Below are positions 51,701 to 64,000 of a stretch of DNA of 64,000 bases, in pieces; the stretch's first letter is position 1; the number at the start of each line of letters is the position of its first letter. A program made the position numbers and the translations under genes. The notes under the pieces were generated by a model that worked only from the letters and a program-made list of their open reading frames with translations, did no database searches and had not been told where the DNA came from. The stretch comes from Melanocharis versteri (lineage: Eukaryota; Chordata; Aves; Passeriformes; Melanocharitidae): NCBI GenBank assembly GCA_013397845.1, contig VZTG01002339.1:289655-353654 (forward strand), given 5' to 3'.

Positions 51701-53708
51701 TGAACATAGCCACGGGGTCATCATACTTTCAATGCACAGACAGACATTTTCAGATATCACTGAATATGCACTACCACATTAAAATGTTCAGCAGTGCCTC
51801 AAAACTTTACACCAACCAAGAGAACAATGGTTCTCAACTGCGAAAGAATGTTCAAACATTTATGTGAAAAAAGCAGAAGTGAAACAGTAAATCAATATTG
51901 TTCTTCTGTCCGTATGCTCAGGAGAGGCGGGAAAGAATTTTTTAGAGAAAATTTGTACTTTTGTGTGTAAGAACTGATTATATATTTATTATTGAAAACA
52001 AAAAGCATATTGTGTAACCAAGTAAGGACATGCTGATACCAAGTAAACTTTTTTCCTTGCATAATAAGTTACTGGAATATTTTCTTAACATTAGCTCAAG
52101 TAGAAAATAGTTACCATGATAGAGGTCAGCTTCAATGAATACATGAGATACAACATGTATGTTAAGACAAAAAAAATAAAAAAAATTGAAAGGGCCACCA
52201 TATCACCAGGATATTAACTCTGTAATTAACACATTTTATTTCTGTCAATTTCACAGACAGAAAGTGTAGCCGCTGTAGAAACATCAGCAACAGCTGCCAA
52301 AGACAGACTTTTTAATCCCTGCCTTCTAAAGGACTTTGATAGTTTAAACAAAATACAAAAATTCTAGCAGCTATTAGAACAGTCACTTCAAAAAAGAGAT
52401 ACTGCAACCATTTAAAAGGGAGCACAGATACCACAGTTGCAGCAGTAAAGTAAATAGGATATTGAAATACTAAAGACTCAGTTAATATTATTGAGAACTG
52501 GTTGCCAAAAGGGTATCACATGTTCTTTAGATACCACTCAGTTTACATCCTACTTGAAGAGGACTCCATTGATCCACCTTCAGAACAGTACTGAGCCATC
52601 ATCAGCCCATTTCTGAGCTTCCTAAGGATCTCAAGTAGCTTCACTGTTCAATAAACTGACATAATTACAGGGAAAATAATTCAGAATTAGGTTATGCAAT
52701 TAGCACCACATGTTTTATCTTCAAAAAATGAGAAGGAGGAGCAAATTAAGTAATTTGAAGTAATTACCTGATTTACAAAAAAACCTGATTTTTCTAGCAG
52801 TTATCTCCCACTGGTGAGTAATGAAAGACTTTAAATGTTACTGCATATTGATGGTATTAAAATAGCATCAGTAAAAAAATATTACCATCACATCAGTAAT
52901 TGAGACACAAACATAGCCAGCATCCTGTTAGCTTATTCGCACATTCATGAACAGAAAGATCATGCTGATCCAGATACTTAGCATATGATCTGCATCTCTT
53001 TGGTTATTTATTCTCAATACAACTACTGTGACACACTTCTAAAGCTTTTAATGTACCATAAGATTGGCAAGGCCCCTTCATTTACGTAATTAAGGCAATT
53101 ATAGCCGCTATAATCGAACACAACACCATTTTAATCGTCTGGACTATATTTAAGCTTCCACTTTATAATCCATGGAAGCTGGTTGGCAGAGTGCAAAAAA
53201 AATAATTAATATATCCTAAAAAAGCATGCTCTCATTACTACCTAAAATAGTTTAATAGAGTTTGTTGTGCTACACAGACTAAACTTCTCAAATAATTTGG
53301 GTGTTTTGGGGACTCTAGGACTGAATTCGTTCATGAACTGTTTCAAGATCTAAGTTAAAGTTAATGATTATAAAACATAAAATAAAAACAGCATTAATTA
53401 CCTTCTTTCATCATAACAGCTTGCCTAACTCTCTTAAAATTGCAGCAGCACACACACAAAACCACAGGCTGATACACTGTCAATAACTTTTTTGCCTCTA
53501 AAAGCATATTCACCACTTGAGTTCATTTGGGCTTCCCCTCCGACTAAAACACAAGGGCAAAGGAAGTAAAGAAATCAATCAAGCTAATCAAAATTTTCAT
53601 AATAAATCATTTTAAAGCAACCTCCTACAGAAAAATCTTTTCCCCTGTGAAAAGTATATGAACACTTTGTAGTAGTAAGAAAACAATTCCAAATGACTAA
53701 TTACTTAC

Positions 53709-53728
53709 CTCGTATACATTGAGTCTAC
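53709..53728 (-). other. Exon-like 20-nt element in large intron (hypothetical)
   Basis: On the minus strand GGTTGTTTTTAG precedes 20 nt that end TACGAG before gtaagtaa. Both sites are close to consensus, but 20 nt would shift the SPOCK3 frame. It is more likely a decoy pair than an exon. Confidence 0.12.
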
Positions 53729-55442
53729 CTAAAAACAACCAGTGTATAAATGGCCCTGAGTGTCGGAACAACCCCACAGAAATCAAGGACTACAAAAAAG
53801 GCAATGCATTCTAAGCATTCACCCCATGTGTATAAGTTCACTCCCACCTACTTATAGTCAACCAGCTAGCTCTGCTTAAGATGGAGTTTGGGAAATTCAC
53901 CCTGAATTGCTCCCCACACACAGGATGGACAAGGAATCCCCTTCTGTGCCCAGCTCCTCAAACCTTCACACCTGCTTTGTAAACCACAACTTGCACAGGA
54001 CATACATGCTCTCGGTGTCCTGTGACAAGAAGTACTCACACAGTGAGCAGAGATGCAACACTGACATTATTTTAGAAATCAAAAACTGTATTACACAACT
54101 ATTTTTAACACAGGGCCAGATCTGCCAGTTCAACACTCGCCCGCTGGTAACAGAAGAAATATGAGAAGCAAATTCTCCAAGTGCAGCACACCACAGTAGG
54201 ATAGAACTGCTCTCCGTGGCATTGAGACCTTCGGAATTTTCCATTTAAAAGTAAATTCGTGGATGTGATGTACACACCTGGATTTGACAAAACTGTATAG
54301 ATTTGAGTACCCAAAGCTTCCAAAAGCAGCCATAAAAAGTGGAATAGCTTGGAAATAAGCAGGTCAAATGAAGAGCAAAGACAAGGTGGCTCTAGAGAGG
54401 ACTGCTGTTGCAAAGGTACTTGGAACTGTGAGCAAAGAGCTGTTTCCAGTGATAGGTATGTAATATTCCTATCTCCCCTTTAATGTCAAAGCTTTTTGCA
54501 ATATTGACAACAAGCACTCAGCTAACAATACTTGCTCAGTATTACATTTAATCCCGGCAACAATAACATGTTCTTCTTCAAAGCATTCTTGAGTATGTTC
54601 TGCAGTGTTGCAGGGATTATTTTTCATAAACACTGCATATACACTCTAGCCTTTTTAACATAAACAGTATTATTATGGAATGGACAATCTTCCCTTAATC
54701 CTTCACTTCTTCTTTGTAACAATCAAGCTCAATTGAATTTTAATTCATTCTGCAATTATGACTTCATTGCAGAGAATATAAAAAATACAGATCACTGCTC
54801 AAGCACATGACACCTTTTTCCTTGTTTTTTTTACACTATCAGCTCCACTCTGATCTGAATTAATAGTATTCTTTTTACTAGGATGTCTCTGTCTCATTGC
54901 TCTACCTGCATTTGTGATATCGCTTCTTTTCTGCACACGATGTTTTTCTACCCCTTGTTCCCACATATTCTAATCCCTGTAAGAATAGAAAGAACAAGCA
55001 AAAATGTTTTAGCCAAAATGTCATCTACCAATATATTAACCAATCCTAGTTATTATTTTCGAACTATAAAGGTGTTTAAAACAAAGTGAACACACACTAT
55101 TCCATACAGGAGAAGTTTGAAATTGTAGGAGAAACAGGCATTTGGAGCAAAACTGACAAATGGAGCCACTTCTAGAGCCTAAGAACAGCTTACACAGCCA
55201 CCTCTCCATTTCTCCAATCCTTCAAACAGCCACAGGCCCCTCATCACCTCCACACCACACATGGACAATACCTGGCACGTAGCCTGTAAGACTCCTTTCC
55301 AACCTCTCCCAGCTTCCAGAGGAAGCCCAGGTATGTGGGTGTGCTCTGGCTAAGCCCAGGCTAGTTGACAAGGGAACCAACGATTGTGGGCATGCAGGTC
55401 AGATCACTCTCATCCCAAACACATTCTCTGTCATTTTACACC

Positions 55443-55490
55443 ACATTAGATTGCTACTAATCACACTACATTAGATTACTACTAATTATG
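55443..55490. repeat. Imperfect tandem duplication (~24 bp)
   Basis: ACATTAGATTGCTACTAATC followed by a short spacer is repeated as ACATTAGATTACTACTAATT (starting 55468), with two differences. No further function is suggested. Confidence 0.75.
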
Positions 55491-56384
55491 ATGGAGAAGT
55501 CTCCTTTTAGAAAGTCGTAGCATGGAGTTTGATTAATGAAAAGAAGATACTGCTGACAATTTTACTCTGCTCAGTGTCACTCAAGAAAAAAAAAATATTC
55601 AGTTGAAAAATCTAAAAAATACTCATGCAAAAAATTTATCTTAGCATTGAAGAAAAAAACAATAAAATTAGCTCCACTGAGTTTCTGTTATTACACAAAA
55701 ACAGTGATGAATCCCAAACAAATGCCTTTTACAAATACAATAACACAGTATTTTTGTGCTAGCAAATTCCCTTTCCATCATAGATATGGAAATAATTTAC
55801 ATATACAAATGAATTGTTGTGAAGATTATTAGTCTCCAATCTCAGAAATAACCTACAACTTATAAAATATATAGTAAAGCCCTAAAATCTCGTAAAACAA
55901 TAGTACTACCTACTAAAGATAAAGTAAAAACTGATCTATCATTCACCTTCCATACAACAGAGAAAAAAAAAGACATGATGAATTAGGCTGACCAAATTTC
56001 AAAGCATAAAAATCTACAATGCATCAACTTTCATTTTATCTTCAAATAGTTTCAATTTATATATAATGTATACTTACATCTCACCATTACTGTAAATGTA
56101 TATAATGAATTTAAAAAGGTGAAAATCAGTATTTTAGCTGGCATGCTTGGACAAATATAGGTCTAAGATGAATAGCTTTAAGATTCAAAAGCAAAAACTA
56201 TGTATTCTAGTATAAAAAGCAATAAAAGTAAAATAAATATTTACTTCTAAGTCAATACCCTCTGAAGAACTACCCTGGATATACAATAACATATTTTAGT
56301 TTCATAGCATCTTTAAAAATCAAAAGGTTTCAGAAACAATAATAAAATAGTGTTCAGAAACATGAGTAGAGTAAGAAGGCTTAC

Positions 56385-56405
56385 CTATGGATAATGTCTT
56401 TTCCT
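56385..56405 (-). other. SPOCK3: Candidate 21-nt microexon (E-K-T-L-S-I), SPOCK3 intron
   Basis: On the minus strand CTCAGTTTCCTTGTCAG, a good acceptor with pyrimidine tract, precedes 21 nt that end CATAG before gtaagcc, a good donor. The length is a multiple of three and fits the phase-1 junction used by every known SPOCK3 exon. Spliced to the exon at 34932, it would read (x)E-K-T-L-S-I-V-C-S-D, placing a short charged insert between the Kazal and EC domains. The gene family is known to use at least one very short exon in the human N-terminal region. Homology of this insert to a known testican segment was not recognised, so it may be a chance splice-site pair. Confidence 0.3.
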
Positions 56406-57927
56406 CTGACAAGGAAACTGAGTCACAGTGCTAGAGCCTATTTACATTTAAATCAAAAGCAAGATTCACGCTGATGCCAGCAGTAAAGGCAAGACCAGAA
56501 ATACTAGCCCAGATTCCATTTTTGTTGTGAGCCCACAATGACATCAAGCTCCAGCAGTGTAGATCAGAACAGATAAGACAAACTCCTGGTTTTGAGTGCT
56601 TCCACTGATACCACTCACCATTACGCTCTTGTATTTCAGGCTTCATCTAAAGACTATATTGAGAAAAATCAGCAAAATTTTCTCATGAAAATTAAGCAAC
56701 TAAAAAAGCACAGAGAATTTATTTTATTGTTGCATTCTATAGAACTGTAGTAGCAATTACCTAAAAAATATCTTACTGAAGATAAATCAGTGGCTAAGAA
56801 GAATAGTAAACTAGAAAGGCGACAACTATCTAGTGCAAACTTAACTCATATATAAAATGTTGCTACCACCTATACTCCCAGACTACCGAGACCACTTCCT
56901 TCCATTTACTGTGCATATTGCTCTGAGAGAGAAAGTTAACTGAGAGCATCTTGCCCATGATGAGAATCAGCACGCTTCCCTTTGTGCTTCTTTTTATAGG
57001 CTAGTCACTGTATTTTCTGCAACAAGCGTGACAGTGTGAAATTAAATGTTACAATTAGATCTTTCTGAAAATATTTTAAAACATAGTAACATATTTGCAA
57101 ATAAAGCCTGAACAGCACTTCAACACAACACCAATTTTCTTTGGTGGGTTATTTTTGTCTTATTTCAAGTTTGAAAGTTAAATTTTATCCTCAACCACAC
57201 AGCATGAACCTGTTCATCTTACAGATGGGAATTTTGCTCACTGTCTCATACAATGGCCGCTTCTGGCTACCCATAACTGGTCACTGATAATATAAGGCCT
57301 TATTGGCCTAGTACATGGTGGTTTGAATAGGGACTTTTATTCTACTGATGTCCTGTAGTTACTTTGTCAAAAGAGAAAAAGGGAATTACAAAACAGTACT
57401 ATCTGTCATTGAAAGGCAAAAATACAAAGCAGAGATTAAGGAGTAAACACAAGTGTTATTTTTGGCCCTCAATCTCTTTTTCTGTGAAGCCTGGAAACCA
57501 GTCAGTGTTCTCTCTGAATGTAAACAAAACAAAAGCTCTTTTTTGGCATGTATACCTGTACTATACGAAGAGTAGCAGAGGTCGTGTATTGAAAAGATGA
57601 TGCTATGCAAATCAAATCAGAGGATTTGGGAGAGTGCTGTTTGGTTTTTTGTCCCTCTATTTGTTTTTCAAGCACTGATGCACACAGAACGAAACAATGT
57701 CCACAGTGTCTTTAATCCTACTGTTATTTATCTCTACATAGCAATTAACAATTCGGCAGTTTTCAGTATAAAACAGGATGCAGCTGAGAGAGCAGTCATA
57801 TTCTGTGATAAAGTCTTTCAGATATGCTAATTGAAAATACTTTCAGCATGCAATGTTGCCTTTTCACCTCCTTCTGGCAAGAGCTTGGAGTGAAAGAGTA
57901 TGACATTCATAAGATCTTCCTTGTTAC

Positions 57928-57948
57928 CTATATAGTCCTCCTCAGATG
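57928..57948 (-). other. SPOCK3: Candidate 21-nt microexon (S-E-E-D-Y-I), SPOCK3 intron
   Basis: On the minus strand GGCTTCTCTTTATTTCAG, an excellent acceptor, precedes 21 nt that end ATATAG before gtaaca, a moderate donor. It is phase-1 compatible, has no stop in that frame and would contribute (x)S-E-E-D-Y-I. If joined to the next candidate at 56405, the shared codon is GAG (Glu). Inclusion of one, both or neither keeps the SPOCK3 frame. Acidic and tyrosine content would suit a testican linker, but there is no direct evidence of use. Confidence 0.3.
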
Positions 57949-58128
57949 CTGAAATAAAGAGAAGCCCTTTTATTCTTGCCTACCTCTCTTATTTTAGTGA
58001 AAATATCAAGTGAGCTCAAAGCACAGGATTTATTAGAGATTAACTCAAAAATTATTGAGAATGAATTATTCTATTTCAATAACTAAAAAAAAAGCATTTT
58101 CAGTATTTTACCAACAATGCTATAGCTT

Positions 58129-58146
58129 CTGCCATTTAAATGGCAG
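58129..58146. repeat. Perfect 18-bp palindrome
   Basis: CTGCCATTTAAATGGCAG is identical to its reverse complement with no spacer. It lies in the large SPOCK3 intron in sequence without other recognised features. Confidence 0.95.
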
Positions 58147-61100
58147 GACCTTTAATTGGCCCTGAACTTTTGGGTATGACTGCATGTCCCAGCTGAATCT
58201 TGACTCTATGTCAGGGCAGAAACACGGCCTCATTTCTATGATGAAGATATCCAAAGACCTAATCCAGGAGGATGGTGCAGTACACATCAGCCAAGTCTTT
58301 GAAATAGACAGTTTGGGAGACCAGGATCCTGGGCATGTCACAGCACACATTTGTCACAGTGTTAGTGTAGCTCGACAGGGAAATAAAACAAAGCACTCTG
58401 CCAAGATTTTTAGTTTTGAGAATAATTAGACTTGTCCAATGTATGTACTCTAGAGTGGAGCAAATTTGAGATAACTGACAATGAATGCTTTTCTTAGATA
58501 CCTTTGAAGGTCTTTGACCACAGACAACAGCTGTCAGCCATACACTCATTTGCTGATGAAATTTCTGCAGAAATGCCTTTGGTCTTCATTGACCATATTC
58601 CTTTAGACTGACACACAGTGGGATTTTGTCATCTGTGTTGCCAAGCACGTCATATTCAGGTGCTGTGACAATAGAGAGACATACCCCAGGTATTTGGTCC
58701 CAGCAAGAACAAAACCAAACAAACCAGTCCAGAACACTTGTATCTTGAACATTTTGAGAGTCATTAATATTTTATACAATTTTTTTATTTACTGATTTAG
58801 TCAGTAAGCCTCTATGTAACCTAAATAACAAGCAAAGGAGATACAGAAGGAAATGCCTGCAATGATGCAGTAAGTGCAGTACCATTAAACACAAAGTGAA
58901 TAACCTCTATCTCAATTTCTGAGTGGAAGAGACTGATGCATTCCTTCCCCTGCATCATACTGCAGCTTTTGAAAGAGGTTAAATGCTACAGCTGATCACA
59001 CAGGAGTCTGTTATCTGGGACCTCCCTTTTTTATTTTCTGGAAGTTGACATATAAAATATCTCAGTCCTCCGATCTCTAACTTCCTAGGAAATAATTACC
59101 AATCAAATATCATTGATTTTCCATATCTCAACTAGTAATCCAAGTACAATGATAGTAAAAAAATAAATCCAAGGAAATATTAAGACAGGAAATAGGGTGA
59201 ATTTCTACAGAAAAAAAATTATAAGAGAAAACAAATCCTGGCTCTTGACAGCCCCACCCTGACTCCTCAAGCAGTATTCATTTTAATCCAGAATTGCTCT
59301 TTCTGTCAGCTAGAAAATGTAAGGTATTATACTACAAATACAAAAATATAGAAAGGACTTATATATACCACATTAAATGACATAAGAAGCAAACAAAATT
59401 AAAATTTTATGTCCTTTTTTCTAAGATGTATATTCCACAGACTGCCTTATTTCTTTATGTAGAAAAAAAGACAACATAGGTCTTGATCAATATCAATAAT
59501 GAACAGTATTACTATAAATCATATTAATCATGAATTAAATATCAATGAACTAATAGTAAAAAATTACTTTCAGATGTCTATCCTTTTATTTATTGCAATG
59601 TCTTGAGCTAAAACAATGTCATGTTCCGCAAATATATTCTAAACAATTATTTCAGAACATGAGTACACTCTTGTAAAGATACATTTTTCATTTTGTGAAA
59701 AATCTCAAGCAAGAAAATGCTTCTGGAATCATGCCAAGTTATCACCGAGTTTGTTAGGGAATTGCAACAGTCATTAATGATATTCATTAGCATCAAAAGA
59801 AGTTCATGCACCTGAGAAAAGTATTTTGAATATATTAACTTGCAAAATAAAAGATTGTGAAGCAGGGAGTTTACTTGTGACTACAGATCATTCAACATTT
59901 TGTTTCTGCTGTTTTCCACCCAGTATTAAGATGACAAAGATAATTTGTTTTTCTCCAACAGGATGGTATATCTCCCATTCAAAAGCCTTGAAATCAGTTA
60001 AGAATGTGAAAGAACTCTCCCACAATCTCGCTCTTTCAACCAGATTTGAAAACTTACAGTTTTATTTTCTTGGGGGAATGTTGGCAATACACATTTATGT
60101 TACACACATTTGACCATTTCAGTGTCTATTCACAGGTTTCAAAGGAATTCAGTACAAATCAAACATGAACCAGAAAGAAAATTAAACTAGAATAAAACTG
60201 TTGTCTGGGTAAAACACAGCTGAAAGAAAGAATAGATTTGAATTACTGAGAAGTACTAAACAACAGAAAAACATGAAAAACTAATTTCGTTCGAAGCCTC
60301 ACATTTTTTTAAGGAAATGAACTGCATTAACTAAAATGAAAATCTGTTAATGAGACAAGACAGAAAACCCTTATTTCTTTCTCCTCTACTTTCCTGTTAT
60401 TAAGTCATCTAATTTTTTTTCTGAAGAAATTTTGCTAATATTTTCATCTCAAGTTGTCTGAAAGGAAATATATTTTAAAAAAAGTCAAAATAACCAACTG
60501 TTAAAAGCTTTTTAAATCATTGAAAGAGGTGATGTAGGTTGGTGAATTGTACATTATTAAGTAAATGCAACAAAGCTTCAAGTAAATGTGCTATTGCAGT
60601 AGGCGAAGAAGTAGTTTAATATGTTAACTCTAACAAGTAGCAGCTAAGTCTGTGGGTGTATGTGAATTTCAAAATTGGAACTTTTGGACCCTCAGGCATA
60701 AGGCTGCTCCTTGCTGGCTGCAATTGGTATGGACTGGTATAAGTCTTGATAAAACAAAAGTGGCACTTCTCGAATCTTTTATTAAATAAAGAGACGTGGA
60801 ACAGAATTAACAAATGTGAGGCTGATAGTGCATTGTACCTCTACACACAGCCTAGTTAGATTGGGAAAACTGGGGTAGGGACTGAAAGGACAGATCCTGG
60901 AAGGAGAAGGGTTTCCTGAAGGAAGATGTTTAAGATCCTGGCTGCTGGAAAGATGCTGGAAGTGAGGAGATCAGCACGATGCACTGAGATAAGCACTGAG
61001 TGAGTCCCAGGGACTGTGGCCAGATACACCTCGGTATCTCTGTGCAGCTTCACAGCAGAAACCAGCACAATTTTCTGCCTGACTTTCCCAGGTCAGCAGT

Positions 61101-62958
61101 AATCCCCCTGCTTGGAAGGTAAGCTGAGATCTACTGAAGGCAGTCCTGGGTGCGAGAGTGAGAGAGGCAACGCAGGATGTGAAATCGAGTTGTGTAAAAG
61201 CACTGTCTCATCAGTTCTTGAACAAATTCCAGCATCCAGATGCACTATGGGTTCTTGCTTACTCTGTCTTGCATGTGATAGTTACAGAACAGGCTAAACT
61301 TCATTGCCTGAAGGTCTACCTTAGTTCCTATTCATTCTAGACAGTTGAATATGAAAGATAAGCACACCTAATACCCAAAGGAGAAGAAGAAAAAGGATTG
61401 ATGTGTACTTGTTTTCTGGGCAACTGGGAACGGATGGGGAAATGGGTGATCTGAATTGCCAGCAGGTAAAGCAGACTAGGTGTCATGTGCAGACGTTGAG
61501 TGTTAAAGGTTAACAGGGCCTGTACATCCTTAAAAATGAGTGCAATGTTTGCATTGACTCCATGGACTGGTCTCTTACTTCCTTATCCCAGTGATCCTGT
61601 TGGCAAGACCACACTTTGCATCATGTGCATTTGTTCTTACCCATCAGACTGAAGAGCAGGACAAGCAAGGGACAGGGCTCGCTATACCTCAGAGCTAAAG
61701 GACCATGACCACTATCTGAAAGAAAAAATGGTGTCCAGATACTGCCAAGGGGATAAAAGACTCCTCGTTTTTGTGAAAATGTGCAGTGCACAGAATCCTT
61801 CCCGGTTTCTGGTTCCACATAACCACTGAAAAAAGCCTCAGAAGTGCTTAGGAAAATAGAGATCTGCAGATTCCAGATCAATGAAATCCCTTCAACCACA
61901 GCTGAGCAAATCAGTACGACCTGGATACCCCAAATCCTGGCATATACTTGAAAAAGAGGCTGAGGCAAAAGTAGGACATGAAGCAATGGCTATGCCTGGA
62001 AAACAAGATGCTTCCTCACGTGTCTCTTATTTAACACCTCTGTCACAACTGGTGGTGCTACCCATTCATTCTGCTTTACCTTTTTTTCTCCTTCTGCTAC
62101 TGCACAACTTCCAAAAGCCCTCCCTCTCTTCTGTACTGCCCACATTCATTTATTTCTAACTTTTTGTTCCCCTGATACTGCCTCTAATGCTCTGCAGATG
62201 TCCCCCTCTCATTTATAACCCTAAGTTTGTCTTTTCTGTCTCTTTTTAAAAATTACTAGAGTGCCTATTGTAGTTTTTAGTTTATATGATACCCCTTGCT
62301 TTCTCTAAATTACATTCAAAACAAAGATGGCAAAGAAAGATTTTTATTTTATTGTGGGTATTGTTGTTGAGGGGTTTGGGGGGTTTTTTGCTTGTAATTT
62401 TTGTTTTTCTTAACAACTTATACATCTAGATCCAGATCAAGTTCTTAGCCCTTTCATTTATGGATTTAACCTAAGAGCCCCTGCACATCAATTAGGTTCA
62501 ATGTTTCTAAACGTATCAATAAAATGAGACAGCCTTCACAAAAGCCCAGATGCCCTCACCTGCCTCATGCATCCATCAGAAATATGGATTTGAAAAAACT
62601 TCATAGTTCACTTCCAACAAAGAGGACCCTATAATTTAATTATCAGGTTCACATACATTTTAAGAAGAAAATCTGTTTTTCTGAATACTGGTTTAATTTT
62701 GCTTCCCAAAGGAGTATGGGGTTCCACACCAACACTATTTTGGAAAAGTTCATAGACATAGTTTCCTCTCCAGAGACACCAAAAAAACCAGAAAATTTTT
62801 CAGTGTGAAAAGATGAACATTTGTCCAAAATGGCCTAGGTAGGGGATGTATTTTAGGAAACCCTTACTGAAGTTATCCCTGAAAAAGGAACAGTAACCTT
62901 ACTTTGCCTGTTTGGCTTCGTCAAATTTGTAAGCAACTGACATATGTACATGCAACTT

Positions 62959-63020
62959 AGAATTATGGAATCATAGAAATGTTTAGTTTAGAAAAGATCT
63001 CCAAGATTATCTAGTCTCTA
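62959..63020 (-). mobile_element. CR1 LINE 3' terminus, minus orientation, diverged
   Basis: The plus strand reads 'agaattatggaatcatagaa' then 'atgtttagtttagaaaagat' and 'ctccaagattatctagtc', the inverted CR1 terminal octamers plus the start of the 3'UTR. Only about 60 bp remain. Confidence 0.75.
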
Positions 63021-64000
63021 GATCTTTTTCAGTGTTTTAGTTCAGGAGTACTAAAAATTAAATATGCTTGAAAGAATACACACAAGGACAAAGATAACTG
63101 CATCAGGTGAAACAACTTCCAGCAGAGAAAATTCTAATCTTATTCTGGTAAAAACTAAGGGCAATGAAAGCTTATTAAAAGACTAACAATGGAGAAGGGC
63201 AGGCCTACTACTCACAGAGAGATGCTTTTCGCCTCTTTGTCTTAATTTCCCTTCATGCCCACTGCTAAGCAAATATTCTCATTTCCATCCTGGAGACACA
63301 GGAATTATGGCCAGTGGATACTGCAACCACATTATGGTTACACTGTACATTTTATCAAAGGAGCCACATTAGCCACACGATGCTAGATCTTCCAGTGCTT
63401 TTCATTCCGTTCAACAATGCAAGCAGATGACATATTTATCTATTTATTTTCAAGATACTACATGAAATTGTAAATTAATGCTTTAAAAAAACATCAAGAC
63501 TATCATTTTGCAGAGGGGTTACAGCACAGGGGGTATTTAATTACACATATTCAATTAATATTTAATTACACAATCAATTATATTGCCAAAGACAAAAAAA
63601 GGGACCTAAAGAAGCATTTCAGAGCAGATTTTTAATTGACTTGTATGCCTGCACACGGTTTAATCTTTACAGTGGTCATCTTCATTCATTGTTAAAAGAA
63701 CATTAATTTGTTTTTTAAACTAAGAAAAAAATACAGTTTTGGCAGTACCTACAGCTTATAATGGAAACAATAAGAATATCTTGCACAATAAATCTGGAGT
63801 AGTGTTTCAAACTGCACTGAAATAGCAACGTTAATGGAGGAATGCAGTATTTGTTTATTGTTATAAGGTTGCTACAGGAAAAAACCATCATCTTTAAAAA
63901 CTAGTTTTGCTGTATTTCCAATGGTATTTGTGCATAAAGATTTTAGCCTACTCATCGGAAGTGTTACTATACAGGAAGAACAAAAAATGCATCTAACAGA

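Larger units (their letters stand above)
34933..64000 (-). other. SPOCK3: SPOCK3 intron, 3' portion (partial)
   Basis: No Kazal-domain or other upstream SPOCK3 exon was recognised between the acceptor at 34932 and the window end, so this is taken as one intron of more than 29 kb. It contains CR1 fragments (37810-37990, 43219-44075, 44086-44253, 44773-45505, 48400-48755, 62959-63020), small tandem duplications (39601-39640, 55443-55490), palindromes (47780-47801, 58129-58146), a G-rich minus-strand tract near the acceptor and two 21-nt candidate microexons. The rest is AT-rich with only short chance ORFs. Confidence 0.7.

Noticed and set aside
53401..53440. Possible donor 'GAAAGAAG/gtaatt' with upstream AG
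   Set aside because: The acceptor has a poor pyrimidine tract, and the frames contain stops.
58120..58549. Opposing ORFs of 76-96 codons around a palindrome
   Set aside because: The translations look protein-like in places but match no family I know, and no frame is supported by splice sites.
61621..61986. 121-codon minus-strand ORF
   Set aside because: Hydrophobic segments are present, but there is no homology, splice or promoter support.
62356..62383. G-rich run on the plus strand
   Set aside because: There are only three separable G tracts and it is on the non-transcribed-sense strand of SPOCK3, so a quadruplex role is weak.
1..64000. tRNA, rRNA, CRISPR arrays, bacterial operons
   Set aside because: None was seen. 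The repeats, introns and codon content are those of a vertebrate genome.

Overview
The window is vertebrate nuclear DNA, almost certainly from a bird. It is AT-rich and gene-poor. It carries several CR1 LINE fragments with typical avian 3' ends, and a solo long terminal repeat of the avian ERVL type. I see no prokaryotic gene organisation, CRISPR array, rRNA or tRNA.

One gene can be supported: the 3' half of SPOCK3 (testican-3, a secreted calcium-binding proteoglycan of the SPARC/BM-40 family), on the minus strand. Five coding exons are found, read from high to low coordinates. They are 34813-34932 (start of the EC domain), 24399-24620 (EF-hand part of the EC domain), 17850-17912 and 16559-16696 (the thyroglobulin type-1 domain), and 15371-15543 (glycosaminoglycan attachment region, acidic tail and stop). 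All splice sites are GT-AG, every junction is phase 1, the frame is open throughout, and the encoded ~237 residues are collinear with human testican-3. The signal peptide, N-terminal region and Kazal/follistatin-like domain were not found and presumably lie beyond 64000. The 3'UTR probably occupies about 13690-15370.

Layout: 46-470 is the solo ERVL-type LTR; 471-13689 is sequence downstream of SPOCK3 with two CR1 fragments and simple repeats; 13690-15370 is the putative 3'UTR; 15371-34932 holds the five exons and four introns; 34933-64000 is apparently the 3' part of one very large intron, with a CR1 cluster at 43.2-45.5 kb.

The most interesting observations are possible unannotated splicing elements. 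Two 21-nt candidate microexons (56385-56405 and 57928-57948) sit in the large intron with good splice sites, and both would fit the phase-1 reading frame between the Kazal and EC domains. Other exon-like elements (20091-20120, 25210-25239, 53709-53728) are weaker or would break the frame, and they show how often such patterns arise by chance. A G-rich tract that could form a quadruplex lies about 80-110 nt upstream of the 34932 splice acceptor. All of these are predictions from sequence alone.
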